Positions 1-8,612 of a stretch of 64,000 nucleotides of DNA are shown one piece after another (position 1 is the first letter of the stretch; the number at the start of each line of letters is the position of its first letter). This DNA comes from Polytrichum commune (lineage: Eukaryota > Streptophyta > Polytrichopsida > Polytrichales > Polytrichaceae), in NCBI GenBank assembly GCA_950295325.1, contig OX485806.1, forward strand, positions 41,044,001 through 41,108,000. The letters run 5' to 3'. The notes under the pieces were generated by a model, which was not told the DNA's origin, searched no databases, and saw only the letters and a list, made by a program, of their open reading frames with translations. A program made the position numbers and the translations under genes.

Positions 1-399
1 TATTTTGTGTGAGATTTGCCAAGGAATCCAATGGTGTAATTGGATTTTTGATTGGAAGTCAAAATCATTGCTGAAATTGCTAATTTCAACAATGATTTTT
101 GTTTTTGGGAGCAAATTAACTCCGATTGGAGTGAAATTTGAGCCTAATTTGTGTGAAATCTTCCTAGGAGTCCATTGGTGCACTTAGTTTGTTGATTGGA
201 GTTCATAATCACCTTGGAAATGAGCCTTTTCAATGCTGATTTTTCATTTTAATTACCAATCTCAAACCTTTGCACAATTTTGGAATTCTGGGGGCATAAA
301 CACTTGGCATTTGGCAAGGGATTGCCATTTAGATAGCCCGCAACAGGTGCAGGTTGCCATTACCTTGTAGATAGTTGCAGGTACTCAAGTGATTATTTT
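1..399 (+). promoter_or_regulatory. 5' untranslated leader of the Ty3/gypsy element
   Basis: No long reading frame is present. A diverged direct repeat of about 60 bp occurs at about 11-70 and 155-214; both copies hold a segment like GGAGTCCATTGGTG followed by GATTGGA. Short palindromes of the type AACTCC-n-GGAGT occur here (118-133) and again near the 3' end of the element (8125-8142 and 8164-8182). No primer-binding site complementary to initiator tRNA-Met could be recognised, so the PBS is probably upstream of position 1 or uses another tRNA. Confidence 0.5.
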
Positions 400-2814
400 A
401 TGGTGCAAACTAGGAGCCGATATTATCGATCTCCATCACCAGATTATTTGGAAAACGTGCATACCACAAATCTTGAGCCAGAGGTAGATACCAACGAGGC
501 TTTTGAGCCTATTTCGGCGTTGGACACTACTAGTAGGCTTCGGATTTGGAGTGTCGGCACGTTCGACGAAATGGAGGACGATCGCCACAATTCAGTGCGT
601 GATCGGTTCTCAGGTCGAGCTGGGGGAATTTCCTTGCCCGATTGGAAACTCCGGTTTTGTACCTGGATTAAGGAGAAACGCCAAAGGTCTTCCAATTTCA
701 ATGATTGGTATGCCTTTGAACTTCTGCCTCAACATTTGGAGTATGAGGCACTCCAAACTTACGAACGCTGGACAGAGGGTCATCAGCGACAACTTCGGGA
801 GGTGGAGCAGTATTGGGAGGCCCGGGTTGAACTTATTTCAGCCCTTAAAGATGGGGCGATTGCCACCTTAGCTCCACCTACCTTAAAGGAGGAGGATCCA
901 CTGGAGGAGTCTAAGGACCAAGAACTGGCATTTGGGCCAATGGTGGCTGGCAGTAGCACGGCTACCCTTTCACGGATGGCACGTGCTACACAGGCAGCAT
1001 TGACGGCTGTTGGTCCACCACCTCCGTTTAATCCCCTTACTGAATTTGTCGCACATTTGGAAGTGGAGTATGGTGGGTTTCGGCGAGACCAAATGCAGCG
1101 CATCCAGGATTTCCGCCGAGAGAAGGATGATACTCCACGGACCATGTATACGCGACTCGCGCGATTTGCTGTGGAGTCGGGAGGTGTTTTTGCTGAGAGT
1201 CAGCTTGTTAAAATCTTTTTGTCTAAGATTGACAAGCGGCTACTTGAGTTGGCATCACCTCGGATTATCCTCGACTACGAGGGCCGAGCTACGCTTGCAC
1301 AAGCGTTTGCCGTGGTTGAGAGATGTGATCGGGCTCTTTGCCAACATGATGCCACGGATATGGTATCTTGGATGACAGAGAGTCCGAAACCAAGAAGAAT
1401 TGTCACAGCTACTAGTAGTTTAGCTGAGACTCAACCCGTCAAGGAGCAAAAGATTTTGCATTGTTGGGGTTGTGGAGAAGCTGGTCATTCGAAGAATGAT
1501 CCCAATTGTCCTAGGAAGAAAAAAACTCAGCCTTTGGGAAAATTAAAACAAAAGATGGAACCAGTAAAGGCAGGGGACAATTCTAAGAAGACACAATTGA
1601 AATGTAACCATTGTGGTGGCACTAATCACGATGTGGATCATTGTTTTCAACTTCATCCTGAGATGCGGCCTGCCAGTTATGTCACTGGCAAGTCTCCAAG
1701 GGAGCAGAGTCTTGAGGCTAAGGTGGCAGAGCTTGAGCAAAAGCTCAAATCTTCTGCATCTTTTGCTCAAATTTCTGAGCCGCATGCGGGTGGTTGCACC
1801 TCGGGGTCGGACATGTATATGTTTGGGGCATCTGGAGAGGTGGTGGCGGCGGCTTCTACTCGCTCACAAACGTTGGCAGATGCGGTGGCTTCCACGAGTG
1901 GTGGTAGCAACGAGGTGCTACATCCTCGCCATGCCGGACCAGCTGATCAAATTGGTCAAGCACGTTTACCTCTTTCATTTGGATTGGTAGATACCACTGT
2001 TGTTGGGGCTAAAAACCCTGTACCTTTGAGAGATGGGGATTCCATCTCGAAGGATGTTACGCAGGCATTGGCATATAAAATTCTCCATATGCCAATTTTC
2101 TCGGGTTCGGAGTTTATGGCTTCGGATTTCAAGCCTGCTGCAGTTTTTCATTTAGCTGGGAGAATGTTAGAAGGTAAGGCGGATTTGCCATCCCTTCAAG
2201 TATCCCAAGCTGTGGTTGACGTACCTGTGGCTGAGGAGGTGGAGGACTTAGCCAATTTGCGAGCGAGTCTTGCGGATGCGGCGATCATTGCTTTTGGTAA
2301 GCAAACTGATATTCCTCCAGCATCAATTTCAGCAGTGGATACGTCATTTTCGAATTATGCGTCGGGAGCGGCATATCTTGCAGACATTTCTGCAAGGCCT
2401 GCTCGCGAACGGCATAATTTGCAACCTGGAGTTGTACGGCTGATAAACGACAAATCTTTGTTGGTCGTTTCACGCACGGATATGCCCACTATCCGTGCTA
2501 CACCACTGAGAGTTATGATGGATTCCGGTGCTCAACCGGTTATGATTGGCAAAGGACTTGCTGACAGTCTTGGATTGACGCCAGCAAACTTGGATCCTTG
2601 TCCATTCACTATTGTGACTTCAGTAGGGGGCACTGAACGTGCAACAGGTTACACCAAGGCACCTCTACGTTTGATTTTTCATGTGGGGGCAGGGCCTACT
2701 TACACTCATTTGTCAATGAAGTGTGTTGTTACTAATGCTACCAACTATGATATACTTGTTGGTCAGCAAGCTCTTTACCCACTTGGCTTTGGTTTGGATA
2801 ATTGGACGGAATAG
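400..2814 (+). CDS. Gag-protease part of the Ty3/gypsy polyprotein
   Basis: This 804-residue frame begins at ATG 400 and ends at TAG 2812. A capsid-like gag region (about residues 205-320) follows a charged N-terminus and a short proline run. Two nucleocapsid zinc knuckles follow: CWGCGEAGHSKNDPNC near residue 354 (the last spacer is longer than the canonical four) and a canonical CX2CX4HX4C, CNHCGGTNHDVDHC, near 402. A retropepsin domain lies at the C-terminus, with active site MDSGAQ near residue 707 (DSG instead of the commoner DTG) and the second motif YDILVGQQAL. The frame stays open past the TAG directly into the methyltransferase segment, so gag, protease and methyltransferase were probably one polyprotein. 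Processing by the protease would separate them. Confidence 0.9.
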   Translation: MVQTRSRYYRSPSPDYLENVHTTNLEPEVDTNEAFEPISALDTTSRLRIWSVGTFDEMEDDRHNSVRDRFSGRAGGISLPDWKLRFCTWIKEKRQRSSNFNDWYAFELLPQHLEYEALQTYERWTEGHQRQLREVEQYWEARVELISALKDGAIATLAPPTLKEEDPLEESKDQELAFGPMVAGSSTATLSRMARATQAALTAVGPPPPFNPLTEFVAHLEVEYGGFRRDQMQRIQDFRREKDDTPRTMYTRLARFAVESGGVFAESQLVKIFLSKIDKRLLELASPRIILDYEGRATLAQAFAVVERCDRALCQHDATDMVSWMTESPKPRRIVTATSSLAETQPVKEQKILHCWGCGEAGHSKNDPNCPRKKKTQPLGKLKQKMEPVKAGDNSKKTQLKCNHCGGTNHDVDHCFQLHPEMRPASYVTGKSPREQSLEAKVAELEQKLKSSASFAQISEPHAGGCTSGSDMYMFGASGEVVAAASTRSQTLADAVASTSGGSNEVLHPRHAGPADQIGQARLPLSFGLVDTTVVGAKNPVPLRDGDSISKDVTQALAYKILHMPIFSGSEFMASDFKPAAVFHLAGRMLEGKADLPSLQVSQAVVDVPVAEEVEDLANLRASLADAAIIAFGKQTDIPPASISAVDTSFSNYASGAAYLADISARPARERHNLQPGVVRLINDKSLLVVSRTDMPTIRATPLRVMMDSGAQPVMIGKGLADSLGLTPANLDPCPFTIVTSVGGTERATGYTKAPLRLIFHVGAGPTYTHLSMKCVVTNATNYDILVGQQALYPLGFGLDNWTE

Positions 2815-4497
2815 GCATGGATTAGACCGGGATGGTCCACTGGAGATGGCAGGAAGGTATTTATTCCCGTCACATTTGCAGCCACTGCTATGACTATGGT
2901 TGCGGAAGCAATGTTTGGTTGCAGCGGTTCAGTTGCAGATTTGCCTTGTGCTCCAGTTTTATTGGAGGAAACAATGGACTACACTTGTAATGCGGCAGAA
3001 CAACAATTTTTACCATCTTTTCAAATCCCTGCTCGTCATGTCAAGGATCCACCTCCACCATGGCGAACTCCTAAGGAGTTATCCGACCATTGTCGACACA
3101 TTGTAGCGGATTTGGAGCTTGGAGAGGCACCCCCAACTTCATCCTTATTTTCTTTTGCTCAACTCATTCGTTGGCAACCATCACCTGAAGGTCTTGTCCT
3201 TGTGGAGATCTTTGGAGGCATTGGCACAGGTTTGGCGGCAGTGTTGGAAGCTGGAATTACAGTTTGGCGATATATTCATGTGGACAATGGATATGCAGCC
3301 AACAGAGCCGTCCGACACCACATCCAACAATTGTTGTTGAGATACCCCGCACAATTGTCAGCCTCTGCCATTCATGGATGTTGTGGTCAACTTCCTCAAG
3401 ATGTCACTATGATTAGTGATGAGGATTTGAGAAGGTTGGGCCACGTGGATTTGATTATTGCAGGATGGCCTTGTCAAGGCCATTCGCGGGCAGGAACTGG
3501 CCAGGGATTGGATGATCCTAGGTCTAGTTTGTTTGCGGATTTGATGCGATTGACGCAATGGTGGTCTACCCACCAATCAACTCCGCCAGGGTACATTTTC
3601 GAAAATGTACCATTATTGGGTGATACCCGGCACAAAGTGGTGAAGGATGGCGAGTACATTCACCAAATTCTGGGTACTCCAACATTTTTGGATGCTGTAT
3701 CTTTGGGATCCTTTGCTCATCGGCCTCGTTGGTTTTGGACCAACTTGGTAACACCTCGGGTGCTTTCAGCGGTGATTGCCCACATTCCCCGCCTTATGGA
3801 TCGCAAAGTGGATGACATTTTAGATGATCATCGTGTTTCCTTGGCAGTTACCAAGGATGACACCTTGCCATTTGCATTAATTAATAAGGTGGGCATTCCA
3901 AGAGGTGCACTACCTACTTTTGTAACATATCCACAGTCTTTTGCATTTCGATCTCGTGGACCTGGCATGGTTTGGGATTCAAAAACCCAAACTTATGAGG
4001 AGCCTACGGCAGATGAGCGGGAACGCGCCATGGGTTTTCTTACAGGTACCACGGCTGCTCACGGGCTTCAGGAAGGTCAGAGACGTTTCCTATTGGGGCA
4101 AGCTATGGATCTTAATAGCATTGTGTGGATAATTGGAATTTGTCTTGCTGCTCAACAACGTATGGATGACCAATTGTTTACTCTGAGGGCAGAGAACAAT
4201 GGTCAGGGGGCAATGGAGCCGCAATCCAAGGATCACATTGAGGTCAATGACACCGAGGGATTATTTCCTTTAAAACTTCATGTTGCGGAAGAGCTTCGAG
4301 CCCAACGTGTTTTTTCGGCTTTGGCCCAAGAGTTTGGGAAGTTGGAGGCCCATAAAATGTTTCCACTTCTATTTCTTGGTGATACTTCATATGTGGGTAG
4401 CTATTTAGCTACACAAACTGATTGTAGTGGAGAGAATACGCATTTGGATTCAAGTGCAGATGATGGGGGCAAAGGTGTTGCCCTCTCCACGGACTAG
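2815..4497 (+). CDS. C5-cytosine DNA methyltransferase domain inside the retrotransposon polyprotein
   Basis: Numbered from ATG 2890 (535 residues), the domain shows motif I FGGIGTG (residue 108), an acidic residue in HVDNGY for cofactor binding, catalytic motif IV GWPCQGHSRAG (Cys195), motif VI FENV (238), a motif VIII-like AHRPRWFWTN (about 276) and a C-terminal GQAMDLNS block resembling motif X. Order is canonical, not permuted as in plant DRM enzymes; the motif VIII form is closer to DNMT3/DRM than to DNMT1. All core catalytic residues are present, so it should transfer methyl groups from S-adenosylmethionine to cytosine if made. The frame is open from 2815, in phase with gag, so ATG 2890 need not be the true start. 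It sits between protease and RT, where gypsy elements normally have only a linker. It ends at TAG 4495. Confidence 0.9.
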   Translation, partial: AWIRPGWSTGDGRKVFIPVTFAATAMTMVAEAMFGCSGSVADLPCAPVLLEETMDYTCNAAEQQFLPSFQIPARHVKDPPPPWRTPKELSDHCRHIVADLELGEAPPTSSLFSFAQLIRWQPSPEGLVLVEIFGGIGTGLAAVLEAGITVWRYIHVDNGYAANRAVRHHIQQLLLRYPAQLSASAIHGCCGQLPQDVTMISDEDLRRLGHVDLIIAGWPCQGHSRAGTGQGLDDPRSSLFADLMRLTQWWSTHQSTPPGYIFENVPLLGDTRHKVVKDGEYIHQILGTPTFLDAVSLGSFAHRPRWFWTNLVTPRVLSAVIAHIPRLMDRKVDDILDDHRVSLAVTKDDTLPFALINKVGIPRGALPTFVTYPQSFAFRSRGPGMVWDSKTQTYEEPTADERERAMGFLTGTTAAHGLQEGQRRFLLGQAMDLNSIVWIIGICLAAQQRMDDQLFTLRAENNGQGAMEPQSKDHIEVNDTEGLFPLKLHVAEELRAQRVFSALAQEFGKLEAHKMFPLLFLGDTSYVGSYLATQTDCSGENTHLDSSADDGGKGVALSTD

Positions 4498-4503
4498 CAA
4501 TCA
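4495..4503 (+). promoter_or_regulatory. Candidate stop-codon readthrough signal between methyltransferase and pol
   Basis: The stop is followed directly by CAATCA, giving TAG CAA TCA. This fits the tobamovirus-type readthrough consensus UAG-CAR-YYA at every position. The frame stays open after the stop for about 35 codons until a one-base shift near 4601. A leaky stop here would limit pol relative to gag-methyltransferase. Chance occurrence or simple mutation from CAG cannot be excluded. Confidence 0.4.
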
Positions 4504-4601
4504 CAGGCTGTGTTGGCACCAAGTGGCAATCCTTCTATAAAGAAGGAAACCACGGAGTTTGACGATTGGCCAATTGAAGTGGGCCAAAGCTTACTGGTGC
4601 C

Positions 4602-5855
4602 GAAGCACGAAAGGTACGGGCATTTATTCGCTCTTACCGTAATTATTTTGCCTTTAGTCTTCATGATCTTGAAGGATATAAAGGTAAACCTGTTCGTATT
4701 CAACTCGAGGACGACCACCCTATTTTCAGATGGCCATATAGACTTAGTACCTCTGAAAGGTTGGGTGTTCAAACTCGATGTCAAGAATTATTGGCAGCGG
4801 AATTGATTGAACTCTCCAATGGAGAGTATGCTTGTGCCACGGTTATGCCGTCAAAGAATGATATCTTTGGCAACTGGACGGAAAAACGGATGTGTGGTGA
4901 TTATCGTCCAGTCAACCGCAAGACCAAGTCGGATCGATATCCAATGCCGATGCCGGAGGAGTTGTTTGATGCACTAGGATTTTCTAGAATCTTCAGCACT
5001 TTGGATTTGAGGTCTGGTTATCACCAATTACCTTTGTTGTTGGGTGATCGGGTGAAGACCGCATTTTGGGGAATTGATAAAGATGGCAAGGATCAACTTT
5101 ATCATTGGAAATTTCTGCCATTTGGTCTCAAGAATGCACCAGCTGAATTTCAGCGGGTGATGGACCAATTATTGGCTGGTTTGCCGTTTGCTAGATGTTA
5201 CATTGATGATGTTATTATCTTTAGTAATAGTCCACAGGATCATGTGAGGCATTTGCAAGCGGTATTTGAACGACTTCAACGGTGGGGACTCCGTTTACAT
5301 CATGGAAAATGTAAGTTTTTCCATGATCAATTGCCCTATTTAGGCCACATGATTGTTCATGGCGGTCTTGGTGTGCAACAGGCGAAGGTGGATGCTTTGC
5401 ACAAAATTCCCGCACCTAGTGATGTACCACGGCTTCGTGCATTTCTAGGATTGGCAAATTATTATAGGAGGTTTGTCAAAAACTTTAGTTTGATTGCCAA
5501 ACCTCTTACCATTCTCACGGGGAAAGACCAACCATGGATTTGGAGTAGGGAACAACAACAGACATTTGATACATTGAAGCAGAGGCTCGGTTCAGCGCTA
5601 GTGCTTCGACGCCCGGATGTGTCTAGAGCTTTTCAATTGTACACGGATTGGAGTGCAGTGGGATTGGGAGCGGTATTGACACAGAAAGATGAAGAGGGAA
5701 AAAAATATGTGGTGGCTTATGCATCTAGAAGCAATAATAGTGCTGAATCTAATTATTCTTCTTATGAAGGCGAGGCCTTGGCGGCCGTTTGGGCCATTGC
5801 ACATTTTCGACCTTATTTGTATGGGCAAAAGTTTACTTTGGTGACTGATCATTAG
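4602..5855 (+). pseudogene. Reverse transcriptase and RNase H of the Ty3/gypsy element (one nonsense codon)
   Basis: The frame-3 reading begins near 4602; frame 1 holds the upstream part and the join needs one inserted base at 4600-4602, where no slippery heptamer is seen. RT motifs in order are MCGDYRPVN, FSTLDLRSGYHQLPL, KFLPFGLKNAPAEFQ and the catalytic YIDD at 5199-5210, followed by FLGLANYYRRFVKNFS of the gypsy connection. RNase H has YTDWS, YEGEALA and LVTDH. The next codon, TAG at 5853-5855, stands where almost all gypsy elements have Gln before PLKWL, so this is a C-to-T nonsense change of CAG. The frame resumes unchanged after it. The enzyme would copy element RNA into DNA in cytoplasmic particles. 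Confidence 0.88.
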
Positions 5856-7640
5856 CCTTTAAAATGGCTTATGGAATCAGATAAGCTCACCGGGAAACTT
5901 GCTAGGTGGGCATTGTTACTTCAGGAATATGATTTTGAAGTTGTTCACCGAGCAGGAATTGCCAACTTGGATGCAGACGGATTGTCTCGTAATTCAAGTC
6001 CTTCAGATGAGGATTTAACTGGAGCCAGGTGGCATGGAGATTGTGATCGTGAGGCAGTGCCGGGTTGGCATGCTGCCACATATCTCACAATGATGTCGGG
6101 ATTGGCTGCTGAGATCCTTGTAGAAGAACAAGATGAGGAGGTTGATAAATCTCTCGTTGTTAGTGATGTGTGGGAAGACCAGGCGGTCTTGTACAAACTT
6201 CAACAAGGGATATTTCCTCTTGGACTATCTGCTATGGAGCGAGATAGAGTTAGTCACCGGATAACAAGGTTTCGTTGGGCAAACAACTTGTTATTTCGTG
6301 TGTGGCCGAACGGAACGAGGCGCATCGTTCCAAGGCCAGATCAAAGAGCTTCTTTGGTACGGCAAGTGCACGAGGAGCTTGGACATTTTGGAGTGCGAAG
6401 GACGTACTCTATGTTGCGCAACCAATATTGGTGGACTGGTATGTATCAACAGGTTGCCACTTATGTTTCTCGGTGTGAAGTATGTGACCGGATCAGGTCA
6501 AGTTTTAATACTTTGTCACCTCAACTTCAGCCTTTACCTATTATGGGCTTGGGATATCGTTGGTCTTTGGATTTTTCCGGACCGCTTACTATCACTCCAC
6601 GTGGTTCCAAGTATGTGCTTGTGATGGTGGAGCATTTTAGTAAGTGGATTGAACTCGTGGCTCTTCCCCAAAATTCCTCAGAATTGGCGGCTATGGCATT
6701 TCTTGATCGAGTTTTGGCACGGTTTGGAGCACCTGCAGAGGTGTTGACAGATCAAGGGAGAGAATTCCTTGGATCTTTCGAGGCTTTGTGTACCAAGGCT
6801 TTGATTGATCATCAAACAACTTCCAGAGATCACCCTGAGGCAGATGGCTTAGCTGAACGAGTTGTTCAGACGGTTAAGCGCGGTTTGCGGAAGTATGGAT
6901 TGCTTCATGGCAACCATCGCGATTGGGACTTGATGTTACCATGGATAGCAATGGGTTATCGTTTCAGCAGGCAAGCATCTTTGGCATCCTATAGTCCTTA
7001 CCAACTCTTGTATGGACGGGAACCAATTTTACCTAGCTCGGTGCGAGAGAAATTGGCTCCCGTGGTAAACTTGGATGATCCAAATGTTTGGGCTCAATGT
7101 TTTCAGGACCGAGCAACGTTCTTCCAAAAGGCCATGCCTATGGCTATGGAGAACTTAAATATTGCTCAACATCGTGATACATTACGGTATGCCCGGATCC
7201 GCAGTGGAGCTTATCGACCTCAGGTTCGTAGATTTTCCAAAGGGGATTATGTTTACTTGCAACGGGAGGCGCCTACGACATTGGATGTCAAGGCTGGGCG
7301 CACGATTTTGCGGGTAAAAGATGTCTTGCCAAGTGGTATATTATTGCTTGAAGGCAAGGATGGACGGGAATGTCGTGAGCATTCAAAGAATTGTGCTCCA
7401 TGTCACCTTCCCATCGACGGCTCTGTGCATCCCGAGTTGGCGGTTGTACCACAGGGTCTGCATTGTTATGTTTGTGGAGAGAAGACAAGAGCTGTAACAA
7501 TGTTATTGTGCGACCAATGTCAACGTGGATGGCACATGGCATGTTTGACACCTCCCATTTTGACTCTTCCTTCTGGCAATTGGGTTTGTCCTCGTTGTCG
7601 GAAAGCCTCTCATTCCGTGGCCGTTAATGGTCATGATTGA
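5856..7640 (+). CDS. RNase H tail, integrase and C-terminal PHD finger
   Basis: This continues the RT frame after TAG 5853; the first ATG is at 5871. It completes RNase H (HRAGIANLDADGLSR). The integrase has an HHCC zinc site (HEELGH at 6369 and CEVC ending near 6485) and a DDE core with Asp at 6570 (SLDFSG), Asp at 6750 (LTDQGREF) and Glu at 6855 (LAERVVQ), a D-to-E spacing of about 35 residues. A GDYVYLQ/GILLLEG segment resembles the GPY/F module. Instead of a chromodomain, the C-terminus (7465-7602) is a C4HC3 PHD finger: CYVC, LLCDQCQRGWHMAC, then NWVCPRC. PHD fingers usually read the histone H3 tail, so this may steer integration. The tail ends at TGA 7638. Confidence 0.9.
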   Translation, partial: PLKWLMESDKLTGKLARWALLLQEYDFEVVHRAGIANLDADGLSRNSSPSDEDLTGARWHGDCDREAVPGWHAATYLTMMSGLAAEILVEEQDEEVDKSLVVSDVWEDQAVLYKLQQGIFPLGLSAMERDRVSHRITRFRWANNLLFRVWPNGTRRIVPRPDQRASLVRQVHEELGHFGVRRTYSMLRNQYWWTGMYQQVATYVSRCEVCDRIRSSFNTLSPQLQPLPIMGLGYRWSLDFSGPLTITPRGSKYVLVMVEHFSKWIELVALPQNSSELAAMAFLDRVLARFGAPAEVLTDQGREFLGSFEALCTKALIDHQTTSRDHPEADGLAERVVQTVKRGLRKYGLLHGNHRDWDLMLPWIAMGYRFSRQASLASYSPYQLLYGREPILPSSVREKLAPVVNLDDPNVWAQCFQDRATFFQKAMPMAMENLNIAQHRDTLRYARIRSGAYRPQVRRFSKGDYVYLQREAPTTLDVKAGRTILRVKDVLPSGILLLEGKDGRECREHSKNCAPCHLPIDGSVHPELAVVPQGLHCYVCGEKTRAVTMLLCDQCQRGWHMACLTPPILTLPSGNWVCPRCRKASHSVAVNGHD

Positions 7641-7965
7641 GGATTTTGTGGATGTTTACCACATGTTTTAGTGGTGAAGTTGTTATTTAGTTGGTTGGAA
7701 ATTTAATGGGATTGAAAATTACATTGAAAGAGTTATCCAAGAATTCAACATAACTTGTTGAAGGCGATTAAGGATGGGGCTCAAATTGCACCCAGCCTAT
7801 AGTTCTTGGATTACTTTCTCAATCATGAGTTTAATTCCCTAGATTACCACTACCCAATTGAATATGTATAGATGTAGCAACAACTTCATCATGTTCAACA
7901 ACTCTACCGATGAGTGTGTGTGTTCCTAGTCGATTGGAGGGGCTCCTTATCTGCTAGTGGGGGCA
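7641..7965 (+). other. 3' untranslated part of the retrotransposon before the LTR candidate
   Basis: There is no open frame of note. The stretch ends in a short G-rich run (AGTGGGGGC, 7956-7964) and a purine-rich GAAGAGGTGG (7969-7978). Either could be the polypurine tract that primes plus-strand synthesis. Confidence 0.45.
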
Positions 7966-8612
7966 CTTGAAGAGGTGGTTGTTTAGCATTTTAGTTTGCT
8001 ATTTTATTTTGCTAATTGATGTTGACGACGACACTCAATCTGTTGTGTTTAACGATCTTAGTTTACACGACAGCTGTCACGTGAGGTGACATCGGGGCTA
8101 AGTCACGTCAATTTAGGAGTAAATGAACTCCACTAGGAGTCCATGTGTGTTGGGATGAGTAACGGACTCCATTGGGAGTCCTAGTTAGTTGTTCATCCAC
8201 TCCATGGATGAACTCCACATAGGATTGGGGTTGTATGGAGAGGAAGGCCTCTTGACTTGCCATTGTTGTCAAGTCAAGTCTTGTGAGTGTGTTTTGAGAG
8301 AGAGAGAGCTTGTTGTTGCTTTCTCATGGCTATGGTGTAATAGATTATGAGTAAAGCCTTTGCATTCTTTCTCCACCACTTGCACTCTTGGATTCTCCCT
8401 TCGTGGAGTGAGAGATAGCTTGACTCTTGTGTGTGAATTTTAGAGTTTCTTAAGCTTTGTAAGGAGACATTTTAGTTTCTTAAGCTTGGAGAGAGAAACC
8501 CTCATCTTGAAGAGGTGGTTGTTTAGCATTTTAGTTTGCTATTTTATTTTGCTAATTGATGTTGACGACGACACTCGATCTGTTGTGTTTAACGATCTTA
8601 GTTTACACGACA
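7966..8612 (+). repeat. Candidate 3' LTR with 107-bp direct repeats at both ends
   Basis: The segment at 7966-8072 is repeated almost exactly at 8506-8612, exactly 540 bp downstream, with one clear mismatch (ACTCAATC versus ACTCGATC). Reading from TG at 7980 to CA at 8612 gives a 633-bp segment with the usual TG...CA ends. Alternatives are a 540-bp LTR followed by a second, truncated LTR, or an unrelated miniature terminal-repeat element. The 5' LTR is outside the window, so the boundaries cannot be confirmed. No clear TATA box or polyadenylation signal was found. Confidence 0.45.

Larger units (their letters stand above)
1..8612 (+). mobile_element. Ty3/gypsy LTR retrotransposon carrying a DNA methyltransferase and a PHD finger (5' end outside window)
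   Basis: The order of parts is leader, gag with zinc knuckles, aspartic protease, C5-cytosine methyltransferase, reverse transcriptase, RNase H, integrase, PHD finger, then a candidate 3' LTR. RT-RNaseH-IN order defines Ty3/gypsy rather than copia. The polyprotein is in frame 1 from 400 to about 4600 and in frame 3 from 4602 to 7640. It is broken by TAG codons at 2812, 4495 and 5853 and by a one-base shift near 4601. No sequence in 1-399 matches the 3' LTR candidate, so the 5' LTR must lie upstream of the window. Few lesions over 7 kb suggest a fairly young or recently active copy, or in part programmed recoding. Methyltransferase capture by retrotransposons has been reported, as I recall, in dinoflagellates and a charophyte alga. 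Confidence 0.9.

Noticed and set aside
1-399. 5' LTR of the Ty3/gypsy element
   Set aside because: No sequence match to the 3' LTR candidate at 7966-8612, so the LTR must lie before position 1.
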